Assembly (NCBI RefSeq): GCF_032884065.1
Contig: NC_088867.1
Span: forward strand, 44,703,453-44,767,452
Direction: 5' to 3'
Source of the DNA: Artemia franciscana
Lineage: Eukaryota > Arthropoda > Branchiopoda > Anostraca > Artemiidae
Length of the DNA stretch: 64,000 nt
Shown here: one piece after another, positions 48,835 to 63,660 of the stretch
Position numbering within the stretch: the first letter of the stretch is position 1
Layout of the letters: the number at the start of each line of letters is the position of its first letter
Made by a program: the position numbers and the translations under genes
Notes under the pieces: generated by a model
The model's database searches: none
What the model was told of the DNA's origin: nothing
What the model saw: only the letters and a program-made list of their open reading frames with translations

Positions 48835-49850
48835 ATGCTGATTTTAAATATATAAGCTTCATCAAGTTTAGTCTTACCCATCAAAAGTTACAAGCCTGAG
48901 AAAATTTGCTTTATTTTAGAAAATAGGGGGAAAAAACCCCTACAAGTCATAGAATCTTAACGAAAATCACACCTTCAGATTCAGCCTATGAGAGAATCCT
49001 ACTGTAGAAGTTTCAAGCTCCTATCTACAAAAATGTGGAATTTTGTATTTTTTGTCAGAAGGAACATCACGGATGCGTGTTTATTTGTTGTTTTTTTTCC
49101 AGAGGTGATTGTATCGACCCAGTGGTCCTAGAATGTTGCGAGAGGGCTCATTCTAATGGAAATGAAAAGTTCTAGTGCCCTTTTCAAGTGACCAAAAAAA
49201 TCGGAGGGCACCTACGCCCCCGTCCAACGCTGATTATTTTGCCAATGTCAACGGATCAAAATTCTGAGATAGCCATTTTATTCAGCGCAGTCGAAAATCC
49301 TTATAACTATGTCTTTGGTGACGACTTACTCCCCCACAGTCCCTGTGGGAGGGGCTACAAGTTACGAACACTGATCAGTGCTTACATATAGTAATGGTTA
49401 TTGGGAAGTATACAGACATTTTCAGGGCCGTTTTCATTTGGTTGGGGGGAGGGGTTGAGAAGAGGGGGATATGTTGGGGGAACTTTCCTTGGAGGAATTT
49501 GTCATGGGGGAAGAAAATTTCCATGAAGGGAGCGCAGGATTTTCTAGCATTATTAAAAAAAAAACAATGAAAAAATAAATATGACAAAGTTTTTTCAACT
49601 GAAAGTAAGGAGCAGCATTAAAACTTAAAAGGAACAGAAATTATTACGCATATGAGGGGCTCACCTCCTCCTAATACCTCGGTCTTTACGCTAAAGTATT
49701 TTTAGAAATTTCAACTATTTATTCTACGGCTTTTGTAATTCAGGGGTCATTCTTAAGTAATTGGGACAAAATCGAAGCTTTAGCGTGAAGAGCGACGTAC
49801 TGACGAGGGGGTGAACCCCCTCATATACGTAATAAGAATATGAGAATACA
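48835..49850 (+). repeat. Dispersed repeat R1, copy 4
   Basis: Same order of blocks as copy 1: TTCATCAAGTTTAGTC, a CAGATTCAGCCTATGAGAGA block, CACGGATGCGTGTTT, CCAGTGGTCCTAGAATGTTGC, a CCAAAAAAATCGGAGGGCACC block, CAAAATTCTGAGATAGCC, ATTGGGAAGTATACAGA, and at the end two caps in inverted order (minus about 49590-49695, plus about 49780-49840). It is diverged from copy 1 by many substitutions and indels. Confidence 0.7.
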
Positions 49851-49919
49851 GAAGTTCGTTACGTAAGCTAATGTGTAAGTTACGTATATCTTTAACTAAT
49901 AAGATTTATTTTTACTAAT

Positions 49920-50420
49920 AAAAACATTCGTAAAAAATTAAAAGTTTTAGTTGCCTTTTTAAGTAACCAAAAAATCGAAGGGCAACTAGACCTCCTTCCC
50001 CGTTCCTTTTTTTTCTCAAAATCATTCGATCAAAACTATAAGAAAGTCATTTAGCCAAAAAAAAAAATATGCAAATTTCGTTTTAATTATTCATCTGCGG
50101 AGAGCATAAATCAAAACATTCATTGATTCAAAAACGTTCAGAAATTAAATTTAAAAAAAGTTTTTTTTTTTAACTTACAGTAAGGAGTGACATTAAAACA
50201 TAAAACGAACAGAAATTACTTCATATATGAAAGAGGCTGCTTCCTCATCAACGCCCCGCTCTTCACGCTAAAGTCTGACTCATTCTCTTAACTCTATTTT
50301 TTAAAACAGTAAAAAACTTTAGCGTAAAGAGCAGGGTGTTCACGAGGAAGCAGTCCCTTTCATATACGAAGTAATTTCTGTTCGTTTTAAGTTTTAATGT
50401 CACTCCTTACTTTCAGTTAA
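49920..50420. repeat. R1 fragment ending in an inverted cap pair
   Basis: An R1 interior fragment (AGTTGCCTTTTTAAGTAACC, CGAAGGGCAACTAGACCTCC) leads into a hairpin-forming pair of caps. The left arm is 50171-50274 and the right arm 50317-50419, roughly 90 percent complementary, with a ~42-nt spacer. Both arms contain TTTACGCTAAAG / CTTTAGCGTAAA-type ends and the GACATTAAAAC.TAAAACGAACAGAAATTACTTC block. Confidence 0.8.
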
Positions 50421-52843
50421 TTTTTTTTCAATTTAATTCGTAAGATAACTTCGGTTTTCTAAGAATTCTCGAAGAAAGCTTTCAAGTAAGTTCGGTGTTT
50501 AGTTTCGAATTATAACTGATTTTAACTGAGGTATTTTAAATAGCCTATCCCTAGGAAAAAAAGTGGAAAAAACAATAAATTTTAAAATGCACTCTATACA
50601 TGCCGTCACAGTTTCATATATATGGGCATTTGTACTTGAGAATGATAGTGCTCTTTTGCTCATTTTCTCTTCTCCTTTGGTCGGTGACCAAGCTTTGCAA
50701 GACGCAGCCAAATATATTACTATTTCTCGGCTGAAGCATCTCGCCAAAGGAACCTGTCTATCAAAACCTTTCACAAGACTTGATAATTGGTGCTATTTGA
50801 AGTTTTGACAATCGACGGTCTCTAGAGAATTAAAAGACAGAAGGCTAACCTAACTTCAATTTTGAAGCTCGATGTTTTCAAGTTCACTTAATCACGGCCT
50901 TAAGGTTATATTACCCAACTCGCTAGTAAAGATTGCAAATTGAAGACCCTGGTTATAGTTTTTGCTTCCAATTCAAGTTTTCCTTCTTTTTTTTTGAGAA
51001 ACTCGATAATTCTGAAAATTTTGAATTTTCGAAAAAATTTGCTTAGATAAAAACAAATATTAATGAGACCACACTAGAGACAAAATGACGGTTGAAGAGA
51101 CACAAATAGAGACAAAATGACGGTTGAAGCTTAGACCGAAAGCTCACAGAGCTGCGGTGACGAAACTTTTAGAAAAAACGTTGCCACAACCTTTTTTTCT
51201 AAAGAAAAAAAGGTTGTGGCAAAGGTTTTTTGGGCTGCAAAGGGTAAAAATATAGAGATAGGTGGAAGTTAGCGTTGAATGTTACACGAGATTTTTGGAT
51301 AAATTACATTCAATAACTCGTGAAAAAAGAGTAAATTTATAAGTCAAAGACTTTATTTTTGTCGGCAAAGTTACCTTGTGACGAAAGTGCTTCTACAACT
51401 GCCTTTTTGCATAAAGTAAAAATTGTTGGGGCGTCCACCATGTTTCTGTATTTTGCTTCCTCTTCGTATTATTTGTTTCCAAACTTGAAAATTTGTCCTA
51501 AAATATATTTTTTCGTGTAGGAATCTTTCCTTTCCGAAAAACCTGTTTATGCCTGCCCTAATCCCCGAAACTGGGACCTTTTTGAACTTTTGGTTTAAAC
51601 TTCGACGTTTGCTTGTCCAGTAATATATATCCATCATGTTTACCACAAATAAATTTCAGAATTTTGAAAAGGAATCCCCTGGAAAATACTATATATCCGG
51701 AATCCGGACGAAAAAAGAATTGACTATTTATTCAACTGGTAAAACATATTGCCGTAATTAGCATATCAATAAAAAGTCACGCTTTCATTCTATCCAAAAG
51801 CAAGCTCCTTTTGAAGAGCACAAAGAAGTGGCAAAGAAAAGAAGCCGCGTTTATTTGGCCTCCAAAATCGAAATTCCAGAAGACTTGAGGTTTGAATTTG
51901 AGACTCATTGGTCGGGTTTTAGAAAGCTGGTGTTTCCAGCACCATTCGCTCAGGACTTTTGTTCTAAAATAGTCAGACTAGAGCGTTCAGTTTTTTAAAT
52001 TACTGTTAAACAGGGGGGAGAGTGGTTCACCATTTAGCGAACAAATGGAAAATTTCCGAAACCGCACTGGCTAAGCATGGCAAGATAAGGAAAAACTAGA
52101 AAACTAGAAAAGAAGAAAAATGTAGATATTTCCAGCCTGTGAACATGAAAATACAAAGAATGCATGCATTTTTCTAATCTTGTCAAAAGCAGAAGATACG
52201 TCTCTAAATATGAGCAAGTTGATCAGGGAAGAAAATGTTCGGACAACATTTCCAAATGTTTGGTCTCTCATGGTTTACCTCTTAGAGTCCAGAATAAATT
52301 GTTTAATTACTAAAATAGGTTTTTTTTCGTATATTTTAGGAAATGTCAAGGAGGAGATAAGGTGTACTTTGTTTAACTGCTCGAGCCAAGAAATTGGAAA
52401 AATTATTGTAAAAAAGAGGAATTGGGTAGTTACATGATCTAAGTTCCTGAAAAGCAATATTTTTGGTCATTTTAAGGGAAAAAAATCTATCGGTAGTTCC
52501 ATAATAATCTTTGAAAGTTATATGTTTTTTTTCAATTTTAAGGGTGGTAAGGGGATCCTAGTCTGACCCCCCTTCCTACATAGGGACCTGAAATTCAAAT
52601 AAAAATTCTGAATTATGTGTGCATTTTTATGTAAATTGAATGCAAAAGATATTGTTTACATCTTTCTATCTAATATGATTTTCTAACTTTTAGGTTTTGT
52701 GGTATTTTTGTGAATTTTAATAGCTACCTGGCTATTTCAAGCATAAAAAAAAACCTTTCATCATTTGTTATATCATTTTTGAGGCATTCTTTTTTAGACA
52801 TTGTTAAAGTGAAAGGGTATGTGTATTTTTCGTTGTTGAAAAT
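50421..52843. other. No gene recognised; small hairpin at 51181-51222
   Basis: AT-rich sequence. A perfect 20-bp inverted repeat with a 2-nt loop lies at 51181-51200 / 51203-51222 (TTGCCACAACC...GGTTGTGGCAA). Just before it GAGACAAAATGACGGTTGAAG occurs twice (about 51077 and 51110). Open frames (50499-50808, 51371-51646, 52180-52437) match no known family. Confidence 0.5.
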
Positions 52844-53440
52844 TCACGAGAAAAAGAAAAATAAACAATCGAAATTATAATAAAACATATTGTAGTTACT
52901 TGTACTTGCTGCAGGATTAGACGTGGGCGCCTCCTCTGGCATCTGGAAGACGCTGTATGGTTGACTGCCATTTGTCACGATCTTGTGCCAGCTCTTCAGC
53001 AAACCGGACTCAGCAGCCCTTTCACTTTCTGCCAAACTTTCGAAATCCACCAATGGAGTTGTAGTTGTTTTTGATAGTTGCCCACCAATTCTTTAAATGA
53101 ACGTCAGGACGCATGCGCCAGTCTGTCAAAGAAGCAACTAAAAACACTTGCTGGATGATTTGGTCATTGGGTCTTCGCAAGACATTGCCAAACCTGCGCT
53201 GTTATCTCTGTTTGACAAGTGGCAGTGGGCTCGATGTTACAGCAGCGGTTGCTTCTCTCGGAGTATTGAGCCGTCAGGATCTTAAGTAGACATCAGTGTT
53301 CAAAGACCTCCATATCATGGAGATGAAGCACCTTCAGTGGCCAAGTCTCGACTGCATAGAAGAGAAAACAACAGTTGCTTAATAGACACAAATTTTCATC
53401 TTCATGCTGATCTCCCGCCAGTTCTGGAAATGGCGGTGGA
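52844..53440 (-). pseudogene. LINE ORF2 C-terminal fragment, another family
   Basis: On the minus strand, broken frames read RFGNVLRRPNDQIIQQVFLV and ASLTDWRMRPDVHLKNWWAT (about 53190-53080), then VDFESLAESERAAESGLLKS and WHKIVTNGSQPYSVFQ, ending before 52844. The pattern LxHVLRRPxD...DWRxRP and a C-terminal W-x-K-x-V block is typical of RT-containing LINE C-termini. Upstream (to ~53440) LKVLHLHDMEVFEH fits the same protein. No RT core is present. Confidence 0.65.
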
Positions 53441-53649
53441 ACTTTAAAAACATTTTAAGAACGGATAGCATAAATTCCATAAAACCAACAGTGTTTTAAT
53501 ACACAGCAGTGGAAAAATAGCACCTTTTGATTGCTCGAAGCAAGAAAACAAACAGCTGCTGATGGTTACGTCTGATCAAGAAACGTAAAAAATCTTGCAG
53601 AACAGCTTGGAAATGAAAATAAATTGCTGGAAAATTATTTCACTTTGCT

Positions 53650-54225
53650 CAGAATTAGTTCTTAGCTCGTTTTTAGATAGAATCAGGACGTCACATCAAT
53701 CAGCGAAATTCTAAAGCTCAGACTTAGATTGGTTTTACACCAAGTCAGTACTTTGCTTGATTTTGCACCGAGTCATGATCTAGCTCAGTTTTGTACAGAG
53801 TCAGGATTCAACTTTTTTTCATACTGTATCAACTTACTGTGTACTTTTAGTTTTTATTCTGCACCAAGTAAGGATTAAGCTTGTTTCTTACCAAGTGACA
53901 ACTTGCCTCATTTTTTATCGAATCAGGATTCATATAGATTTTTACATAAGTTGTTTTCGCACTGCCTCAGGATTTAGATTGCTTTTCCACTAAGTCTGGA
54001 CTTGGCTTGTTAAAACACTGAAAAAGGACTTAGATAGTCCTTTTTGCACAGCGTCGACTCACAGGTTGGTCTTAGCCGATGGCTTCTGCACTGCATCACC
54101 AAAATTCCTCATCATTGATTTACGTCATATTTGCACCAAGCTAGTACTGAGCTAATTTTTGCACCGAGTCTGTCTCCGAGTTTGTCTGTAGCTTAGACTC
54201 TGCTCGTGTTTGCACCGGTATAGTC
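53650..54225 (+). repeat. Degenerate minisatellite, ~30-33 bp unit
   Basis: Repeated variants of TTTTGCACCGAGTCAGGACT followed by TAGCTTG- or TAGATTG-like sequence occur about every 30-35 bp; clear examples start near 53737, 53764, 53795 and 54150. Copies are strongly diverged, which suggests an old array. No coding frame persists. Confidence 0.75.
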
Positions 54226-54600
54226 CTTTCAATGTTACAGCTTGAACAATATACAACATGTCTACCTTTCTGCTAAAGATTTAGCAGAGGAGGGGAGGGG
54301 CAACGGACCTAATTTTCGTCTTCAGTCATACAAAACTTTATTCTTTGCATTATTCTGGTTTCAATAGGATGCAGAAAGCCTAAATTCTAAACTAAAATGT
54401 ATCTGTGGAGAATGCTCAATTGTATAATTTGAATCCTTTCCCAATGAACTACGTGGGCTCCTTAAGACGCAATTTTTGGATTTTTTTTTACCATTTTGAA
54501 GCGAAGGGGATGGTTGTCCCCTATTTTATAGGGTACACTAATTTTTATAGGGGCCACTAACTTATTTGTCTCCCCCCGCCCGTTTAAAACATATAAGCAT

Positions 54601-56225
54601 CGGAAAGACCTCTATACTTACATTCTACCGCATGAAAATTCTATGATTTGTTTCCAAATCATTAAGAGGGCTTGTCTTCTGAATCTTTTCTCAGAATTGA
54701 ATCCATCCCGTCGCGGATGTGTCAATTTCGGAGCCCACGAACTAGCGTTAACTTATAAAGACCGAAGTTTTTGTGATTTTTTTCCCGGCCGCTTTGAATG
54801 AAAGAGAAGGTAGTAGAACTTGGAAGTGGGTGTGTTCTATTTGGAATTTAAATTTTAGTGCCATTGTAGGTTTCGAAAACGATTGGAATGCAATGGACCC
54901 CCTCCCTTGATCTTTTCCTCTTGGGAATCCCCCGTAACTTTATCCCTGGCATCTTCGCAAAATTTCAAGATGGCTGAAAAAAATACAACTTCGAGAATGG
55001 CGTGAACTGACTACCCCTGGAGGCATGGGCCCTGCATCATGCAAATTGCCTATTTTTCACAGACACGGCTTTACTTACCTTGTTAGTATTATTAGTAAAG
55101 ATGGTGGATGCAGTGAATTGGTTAAAACTAGGATAGTAAAGGCTCATTTTGTTTTTTCACAGTTGAAAAAAGTTTGGAAGAAAACGAAGATTAGTCTGCG
55201 TACCAAGATTAGAATACTAAAAGCTACAGTGATGGCAGTGGTTAAGAATGGCTCTGAAGCATGGGTCCTCCAAAAACGGAGGGAGGTTTACTAGATTTTT
55301 TCTAGGGAAATTGCCCACGGAATATTTCGGGTACCCGACTGACTGACCGTAAAAACAGTAAGGCTATAATAAGGGAAAGGTTGAGATGGCTGGGGCACTT
55401 TCTGTGGATGAAAGATGACAAATTGCCAAAAACTGTCCTATTCGGCCAATCGTCGGCTGAGGGTGTAAAGAGGGAGGCTGTGAACAGATTGGGATGGAGG
55501 AGGAGCGTACATAGCTGTGTTGGACTCAGGCAGCTTGATGCTGCGGTGAGTTGTTAATAGTAGTAGTAGTAGCATTTGTCAAACTGATTTATATTTTTGT
55601 TTGGTTGTTCCGGTGAAGGGTCTAAATTGCTAAGTGCTTACATGCAATAAAATTCACCTAAAACTACATAGGAAGAAAAATAATTTTTATCTCGAACCCT
55701 GCGGAAAAGGGAAATTCAAATATTTGATTCTTAAAATATTTCTTCTAAAAATGTACATGGCGTTCATTGCAAGTTATAATTTGGCTCGTTTTACTTAGTC
55801 TTTTTTCGTTCTCGGGAGAAGTTTCTGTCTTTCTGAAGTGCGTTGCATATTCCTTTTGCTAATGCAGAAATAGTCGGAAATTGGCATTTGATACCAAAAT
55901 TGCTGTCTTGTCTTGAAGTCAAAATGAAAACGTTCTTGTGCAATAAATATTTGTCTTTAATAACTGATAAACGTCTGACGTACTTCTAGTTTCTTCATTC
56001 TTTTATACAAATGCATTTTGCCATGTGTCACTCCTGTTTCAACCCGTTTACCCGTAAATTGAATCAACTGTGATGAAATCAAGAACCAGAAACATGGGGA
56101 ATATATTATTTGGGCTATTGCATATTAGAGGGAGGAGGGTAAAGTTTAGTGGAGCTGCAGTCAAAATGTGTTAACTACAATTATTCTACATATTGTGAAG
56201 CAAAAATTGTTTTCTTAACATATTT
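54601..56225 (+). repeat. Tandem segmental duplication, copy 1 (1,625 bp)
   Basis: Starts CGGAAAGACCTCTATACTTA and ends CTTAACATATTT; copy 2 begins at the next base. Apart from a ~580-bp gap, it matches copy 2 almost base for base; only scattered substitutions were seen. It contains a LINE family A C-terminal fragment (55065-55573). Confidence 0.95.
55065..55573 (+). pseudogene. LINE family A fragment in duplication copy 1
   Basis: Reads FTYLVSIISKDGGCSELVKT, then VFSQLKKVWKKTKISLRTKI, ILKATVMAVVKNGSEAWVL, and after stops and shifts LRWLGHFLWMKDDKLPKT and the family C-terminus. It ends GTTAATAGTAGTAGTAGTAGC. The segment upstream of FTYLV that is present in copy 2 is missing here. Confidence 0.85.
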
Positions 56226-58433
56226 CGGAAAGACCTCTATACTTACATTCTACCGCATGAAAATTCTATGATTTGTTTCCAAATCATTAAGAGGGCTTGT
56301 CTTCTGAATCTTTTCTCAGAATTGAATCCATCCCGTCGCGGATGTGTCAATTTCGGAGCCAACCAACTAGCGTTAACTTATAAAGACCGAAGTTTTTGGG
56401 ATTTTTTTTCCGGCCGCTTTGAATGAAAGAGAAGGTAGTAGAACTTGGAAGTGGGTGTGTTCTATTTGGAATTTAAATTTTAGTGCCATTGTAGGTTTCG
56501 AAAACGATTGGAATGCAATCGACTCCCTCCCTTGATCTTTTCCTCTTGGGAATCCCCCGTAACTTTATCCCTGGCATCTTCGCAAAATTTCAAGATGGCT
56601 GAAAAAAATACAACTTCGAGAATGGCGTGAACTGACTACCCCTGGAGGCATGGGCCCTGCATCATGCAAATTGCCTATTTTTCACAGATACGTGTTATAG
56701 TAGAAATGAAAAAAACGTTTTCTTCAAATGAAAAGAAAGAGGGATATTACAAATTTGAACGAACAGATATCACAATATCTATTAGAAGGAGTGCCCCCAT
56801 CCACCCCTTTCAGCCCCAGGTATTTTTGTTAAAGTGTTTAGTATCTAACTTAAAGACCTTCAGTTTTGCGAAAATCTTATCCTTGTATGGTATACCGAAC
56901 CAATATATTAAAGTGATAAGTGCTGTGAAGATAATATCCCTGCTGCGATTAATGTAGGAAATAAGGTTTGTGGTTGTGTATTACATCAGGAGTTAAGTAG
57001 GATTGTGTTTTATCCCCATTTATATGGATCATTTTGGTGGATTTTGTCTGAAGGAGGACAGGAAAGGTAATGGGAGAACATGGAATAAAATGGAGAAGAA
57101 AAACTTTCCTGGACTTAGATTATTGTGTTTAAGCATCCTAAATGGAAGTGCGAATGAATGAACTTTTACAGGTTTTCCGAGTTCAGGGTGCTAGAATAGG
57201 TTTGGAAATTAATATTAAGAAGACTAAGTCGCTGAGGCTTGGAATGTGATGATGAAAAGATGACGTTGGGTAACAGCTTTACTTACCTTGTTAGTATTAT
57301 TAGTAAAGATGGTGGATGCAGTGAAGTGGTTAAAAGTAGGATAGCAAAGGCTCATTGTGTTTTTTCACAGTTGAAAAAAGTTTGGAAGAAAACGAAGATT
57401 AGTCTGCGTACCAAGATTAGAATACTAAAAGCTACAGTGATGGCAGTGGTTAAGAATGGCTCTGAAGCATGGGTCCTCCAAAAACGGAGGAAGGTTTACT
57501 AGATTTTTTCTAGGGAAATTGCCCACGGATTATTTTGGGTACCCGACTGACTGACCGTAAAAACAGTAAGGCTATAATGAGGGAAAGGTTGAGATGGCTG
57601 GGGTACGTTCTGTGGATGAAAGATGACAAATTGCCAAAAACTGTCCTATTCGGCCAATCGTCGGCTGAGGATGTAAAGAGGGAGGCTGTGAACAGATTGG
57701 GTTGGAGGAGGAGCGTACATAACTGTGTTGGACTCAGGCAGCTTGATGCTGCGGTGAGTTGTTAATAGTAGTAGTTGTAGCATTTGTCAAACTGATTTAT
57801 ATTTTTGTTTGGTTGTTCCGGTGAAGGGTCTAAATTGCTAAGTGCTTACATGCAATAAAATTCACCTAAAACTACATAGGAAGAAAAATAATTTTTATCT
57901 CGAACCCTGCGGAAAAGGGAAATTCAAATATTTGATTCTTAAAATATTTCTTCTAAAAATGTACATGGCGTTCATTGCAAGTTATAATTTGGCTCGTTTT
58001 ACTTAGTCTTTTTTCGTTCTCGGGAGAAGTTTCTGTCTTTCTGAAGTGCGTTGCATATTCCTTTTGCTAATGCAGAAATAGTAGGAAATTGGCATTTGAT
58101 ACCAAAATTGCTGTCTTGTCTTGAAGGCAAAATGAAAACGTTCTTGTGCAATAAATATTTGTCTTTAATAACTGATAAACGTCTGACGTACTTCTAGTTT
58201 CTTCATTCTTTTATACAAATGCATTTTGCCATGTGTCACTCCTGTTTCAACCCATTTACCCGTAAATTGAATTAACTGTGACGAAATCAAGAACCAGAAA
58301 CATGGGGAATATATTATTTGGGCTATTGCATATTAGAGGGAGGAGGGTAAAGTTTAGTGGAGCTGCAGTCAAAATGTGTTAACTACAATTATTCTACATA
58401 TTGTGAAGCAAAAATTGTTTTCTTAACATATTT
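56226..58433 (+). repeat. Tandem segmental duplication, copy 2 (2,208 bp)
   Basis: Directly abuts copy 1. It has an additional ~583 bp between TTTTTCACAGATACG (~56690) and GCTTTACTTACCTTG (~57276), which copy 1 lacks. The extra part contains RT sequence, so copy 2 keeps the ancestral arrangement and copy 1 has the deletion. Confidence 0.95.
56855..57783 (+). pseudogene. LINE family A fragment in duplication copy 2
   Basis: Starts with FAKILSLYGIPNQYIKVIS (RT palm, compare YGISDKHVKVIS at 18.9 kb). It continues in broken frames through MDHFGGFCLKEDRKGNGR, lacks an intact YADD, then FTYLVSIISKDGGCSEVVKS to the usual C-terminus and a TAGTAGTTGTAG tail. Stops and frameshifts are frequent. Confidence 0.85.
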
Positions 58434-60761
<2,328 letters not shown>

Positions 60762-61200
60762 AATATGCCCCAGAAAAATATTGTTGTGTTTTCTTAGAAT
60801 GTCAAGGTTTCGGCATATCCTCATTTTGGTCAAATCAATATGGCGCTCAATGAATAAGTTTTTATCCATAAAGATGCTTAAGAAACGAATGTGGTCATCA
60901 TTTGGTGTACTTATAATACCTTTAAATATAAAATTTTCAGATGGTTAAGAACAATTCTGAGATAGACTTGATTTTTTTTAGAAAAGGATTTTTAGATAAG
61001 CAAACCCAAGCATGACTCTCAAATAGGTCCCTAAGATTTATTCGAACCTCAATCTCTCTTCTTCGAGAAGTTTAAAAGGTGCTATCATCAGCAAAAGCAC
61101 CGAGGACGAGCTTTGGTAATGGGGACGGGAAATTCACACAGGCCCTAGAAGCGACCTTTGAGGGATGCCATACTCAGCTTTGGAGGGCAAAGGAAAAACA
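60762..61200 (-). pseudogene. LINE reverse transcriptase fragment
   Basis: The minus-strand frames read AEYGIPQRSLLGPV (YGIPQ codons at 61172-61158; RT motif B), then after a shift LVLGAFADDS with FADD (61095-61081; catalytic motif C), then FKGIISTPNDDHIRFLSIF and MDKNLFIERHIDLTKMRICR, the usual L-G-I-x-D-x-x-L-x-F-x-x-H-I region. The distance between the two RT motifs is shorter than normal and stops are present. It is CR1/Jockey-like and 5'- and 3'-truncated. Confidence 0.75.
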
Positions 61201-61244
61201 AATGAGCAGAGATTATTCTACCGTTCCAGTAGGTAGTATGGGGT

Positions 61245-62846
61245 GAATTGATACAAGCGGTAAGTCCCCCCACTCTTTTCTTCCTTACTGGCTTAAGATT
61301 TATGAAGAAGGTTTAACGGCAATTCTACCACTTCTACCATCTACATAACTAAAGTTAGAGATGGCGTTATTGTTAGCTGCAGCTATAGATGGCACCGTGT
61401 TTTCTTTTCCAACATCACATTTTTTAACTTCTAAACAGTTTTCCATTGATTCTATGAAATTTGTGTCTAGTGTAGAAATGGTATGTTAGACCCATGATTT
61501 TCTATAGTAGAAGAAGAACGCGTTACTTGACTGAGCCAACAAGTTATTAATGATATTATATTCGTATAAATGCATTCTAGACAGTCAATGTACTGTTTCT
61601 GGGACGCTTGCAAACTGATGTTAAGTGTCACTACATCGTAACACATTAATTGCGCAATTGGTTTCTCAATTGGAGCTGAATATGTGGTAAATGCTTTCAG
61701 TGATTTGCTTCCTGGCACCTTTTTTAGCATCATTCTGAGAATTACTGTGCATACCACAGTGATTTTGAGATACTTACTGGATAGTCTTTTGTGGGTCAAT
61801 GAAACGTGTTTCCATCTCGAGAAATCGTAATGACTACAAGCGGCAAGGTATCCTTTTTATAATTTAATGGTCCTGAGCACATCGCTTTTCCATTACCGAG
61901 GCTTGCACATGAGTTTGGGTCCCACATTCTCATCCATGGCCCCATGCCCCCCTCTAGAGTCCCTGTGCCCCCCTTTTTCTTGAACTGAAATGTACTTATA
62001 ACGAAAAAAATCACTTGTGATATTTTAAAAAAATACAAAAATGGGGTGATATAAATATGTCAGCCGTGATTTTTTCTATTAAAAATAATGTTTGTAGTGA
62101 CATTTATTTTATCTAATTATGTTTTTTTATTGTTTTTTGAACTGCTATATTTTTTGTATTAGTTAAAAATATTGTTTATTTACCGTAAAAATAAATGAAC
62201 ACATATATTATCTAATTTGTTGTTCTTGAACTTCGTAGTAGCAATGATATGGAATTTTTTCTATTTTGGAATCTATAATTCTCGGGAATCATTTGGGACT
62301 TGTTTTTGGTGGCTTAGAATTTTCTTGGGGAATTTTTGGGGAATTTTTTGGGGAATTTTTTGAACGTTTTTCTTATGTATTAAAATAGTATTATATGTAC
62401 TTATAACAGTGTCCAGAATGACAACATTGTGAATAAAGATTTTTGGTTCATAGAAACATACGACTGGTTCTACTCTCGTGGAAGATCAAGGTACAGTGAA
62501 ATGAAGCCAAGAGTACCCACTGTTGCAGTAGAAATGCCAAGGGGGCATTGGTTAACCCTTGAATGAGATGAGTATACTCGCAAGATATTGAATAACATTG
62601 AGAAAAAGGAGGAAGCGGATCACTAGTACCACTAAGGAAATTAAAGTGACATACCTGATCATGATATGTGCAAACGACAAAGTAAAAAGTTTGGTATATC
62701 ATAGGACCCCGTTTTATGGATGTATAATAGTGAACTTTTAGCAATTAACATCTTTAAGCTTAACCTTTCCATATTTTTAGTCCTGTTACCAGGAACAATC
62801 ACACTGCTAGTTTCATCATAAGCTATGATTGAAGAAAATATTAAAA
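61245..62846. other. No gene recognised
   Basis: AT-rich DNA with minus frames at 61467-61799 and 62448-62744 that carry no known motif. Short repeats of GGGGAATTTTTT lie near 62330-62360. Confidence 0.45.
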
Positions 62847-62933
62847 TCTATATATATAAAAATAAGTTGTCTGTGTGTCGAGTGACAACATGTTTGTGTG
62901 TTGACTGACGTCATATTTGTCGACTGACGAAAT

Positions 62934-63660
62934 TACAGACCGGGACATTGGGACACAAATGACGACCGGGACACCGGGACATAGGGAATATAAATGACGA
63001 CCGGGACACTCAAAGAGAAAGCGACCGGGACACAAGGAATGTTCGATTAGAATTAACCATCAACAAAGCACCGGGACACAAATGACGACCGGGAAACAGG
63101 GAATATAAATGACGACCAGGACATAAGTAAAACAAACTAAAAAAAACTAAAAAAAGGTAAAAGCTACAAAAAAAAACTAAAAAAGCTAAAAAACTAAATA
63201 TAAATGACGACCGGGGCACAGGGACAGAACTACAACGGAGACGCTGGGGGGCAGAGTGGGATATATAAATGACGACGGGGACACAGGGAATGTTCGATTA
63301 GCAATCACCATCAACAAAGCTCAAGGGCAATCATTAGAATCATGAGGTATAACTAACAAAAACTAAAAAAAGGTAAAAAACTAAAAACTAAAAAAATACC
63401 AATTCAAAAACGAATGTATATACAGACCGAGACACCGGGACACAAGGAATATAAATGACGACCGGGACACTCAAAGAGAAATTACAGACTGGGACACCGG
63501 GACACAAATGACGACCGGGACACAGGGAATATAAATGACGACCAGGACACAGGGACACAACTACAACGGGGACGCCGGGGGGCACAGGGGGATATATAAA
63601 TGACGACGGCGACACAGAGAATGGTCGATTAGCAGTCACCATCAACATTGCTCAAGGGCA
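62934..63660 (+). repeat. Nested minisatellite of GACGACCGGGACAC units
   Basis: Dozens of short units like GACCGGGACAC and AATATAAATGACGACCGG are arranged in larger blocks. Each large block ends in a copy of TTCGATTAGCAATCACCATC followed by AACAAAGC (about 63041, 63292 and 63624), i.e. a fragment of the helicase ORF. A-rich CTAAAAAAAGGTAAAA stretches separate the blocks. Confidence 0.85.

Noticed and set aside
62934-63660. CRISPR-like array
   Set aside because: Units are contiguous and variable without unique spacers, the DNA is eukaryotic, and it is embedded in a Helitron.
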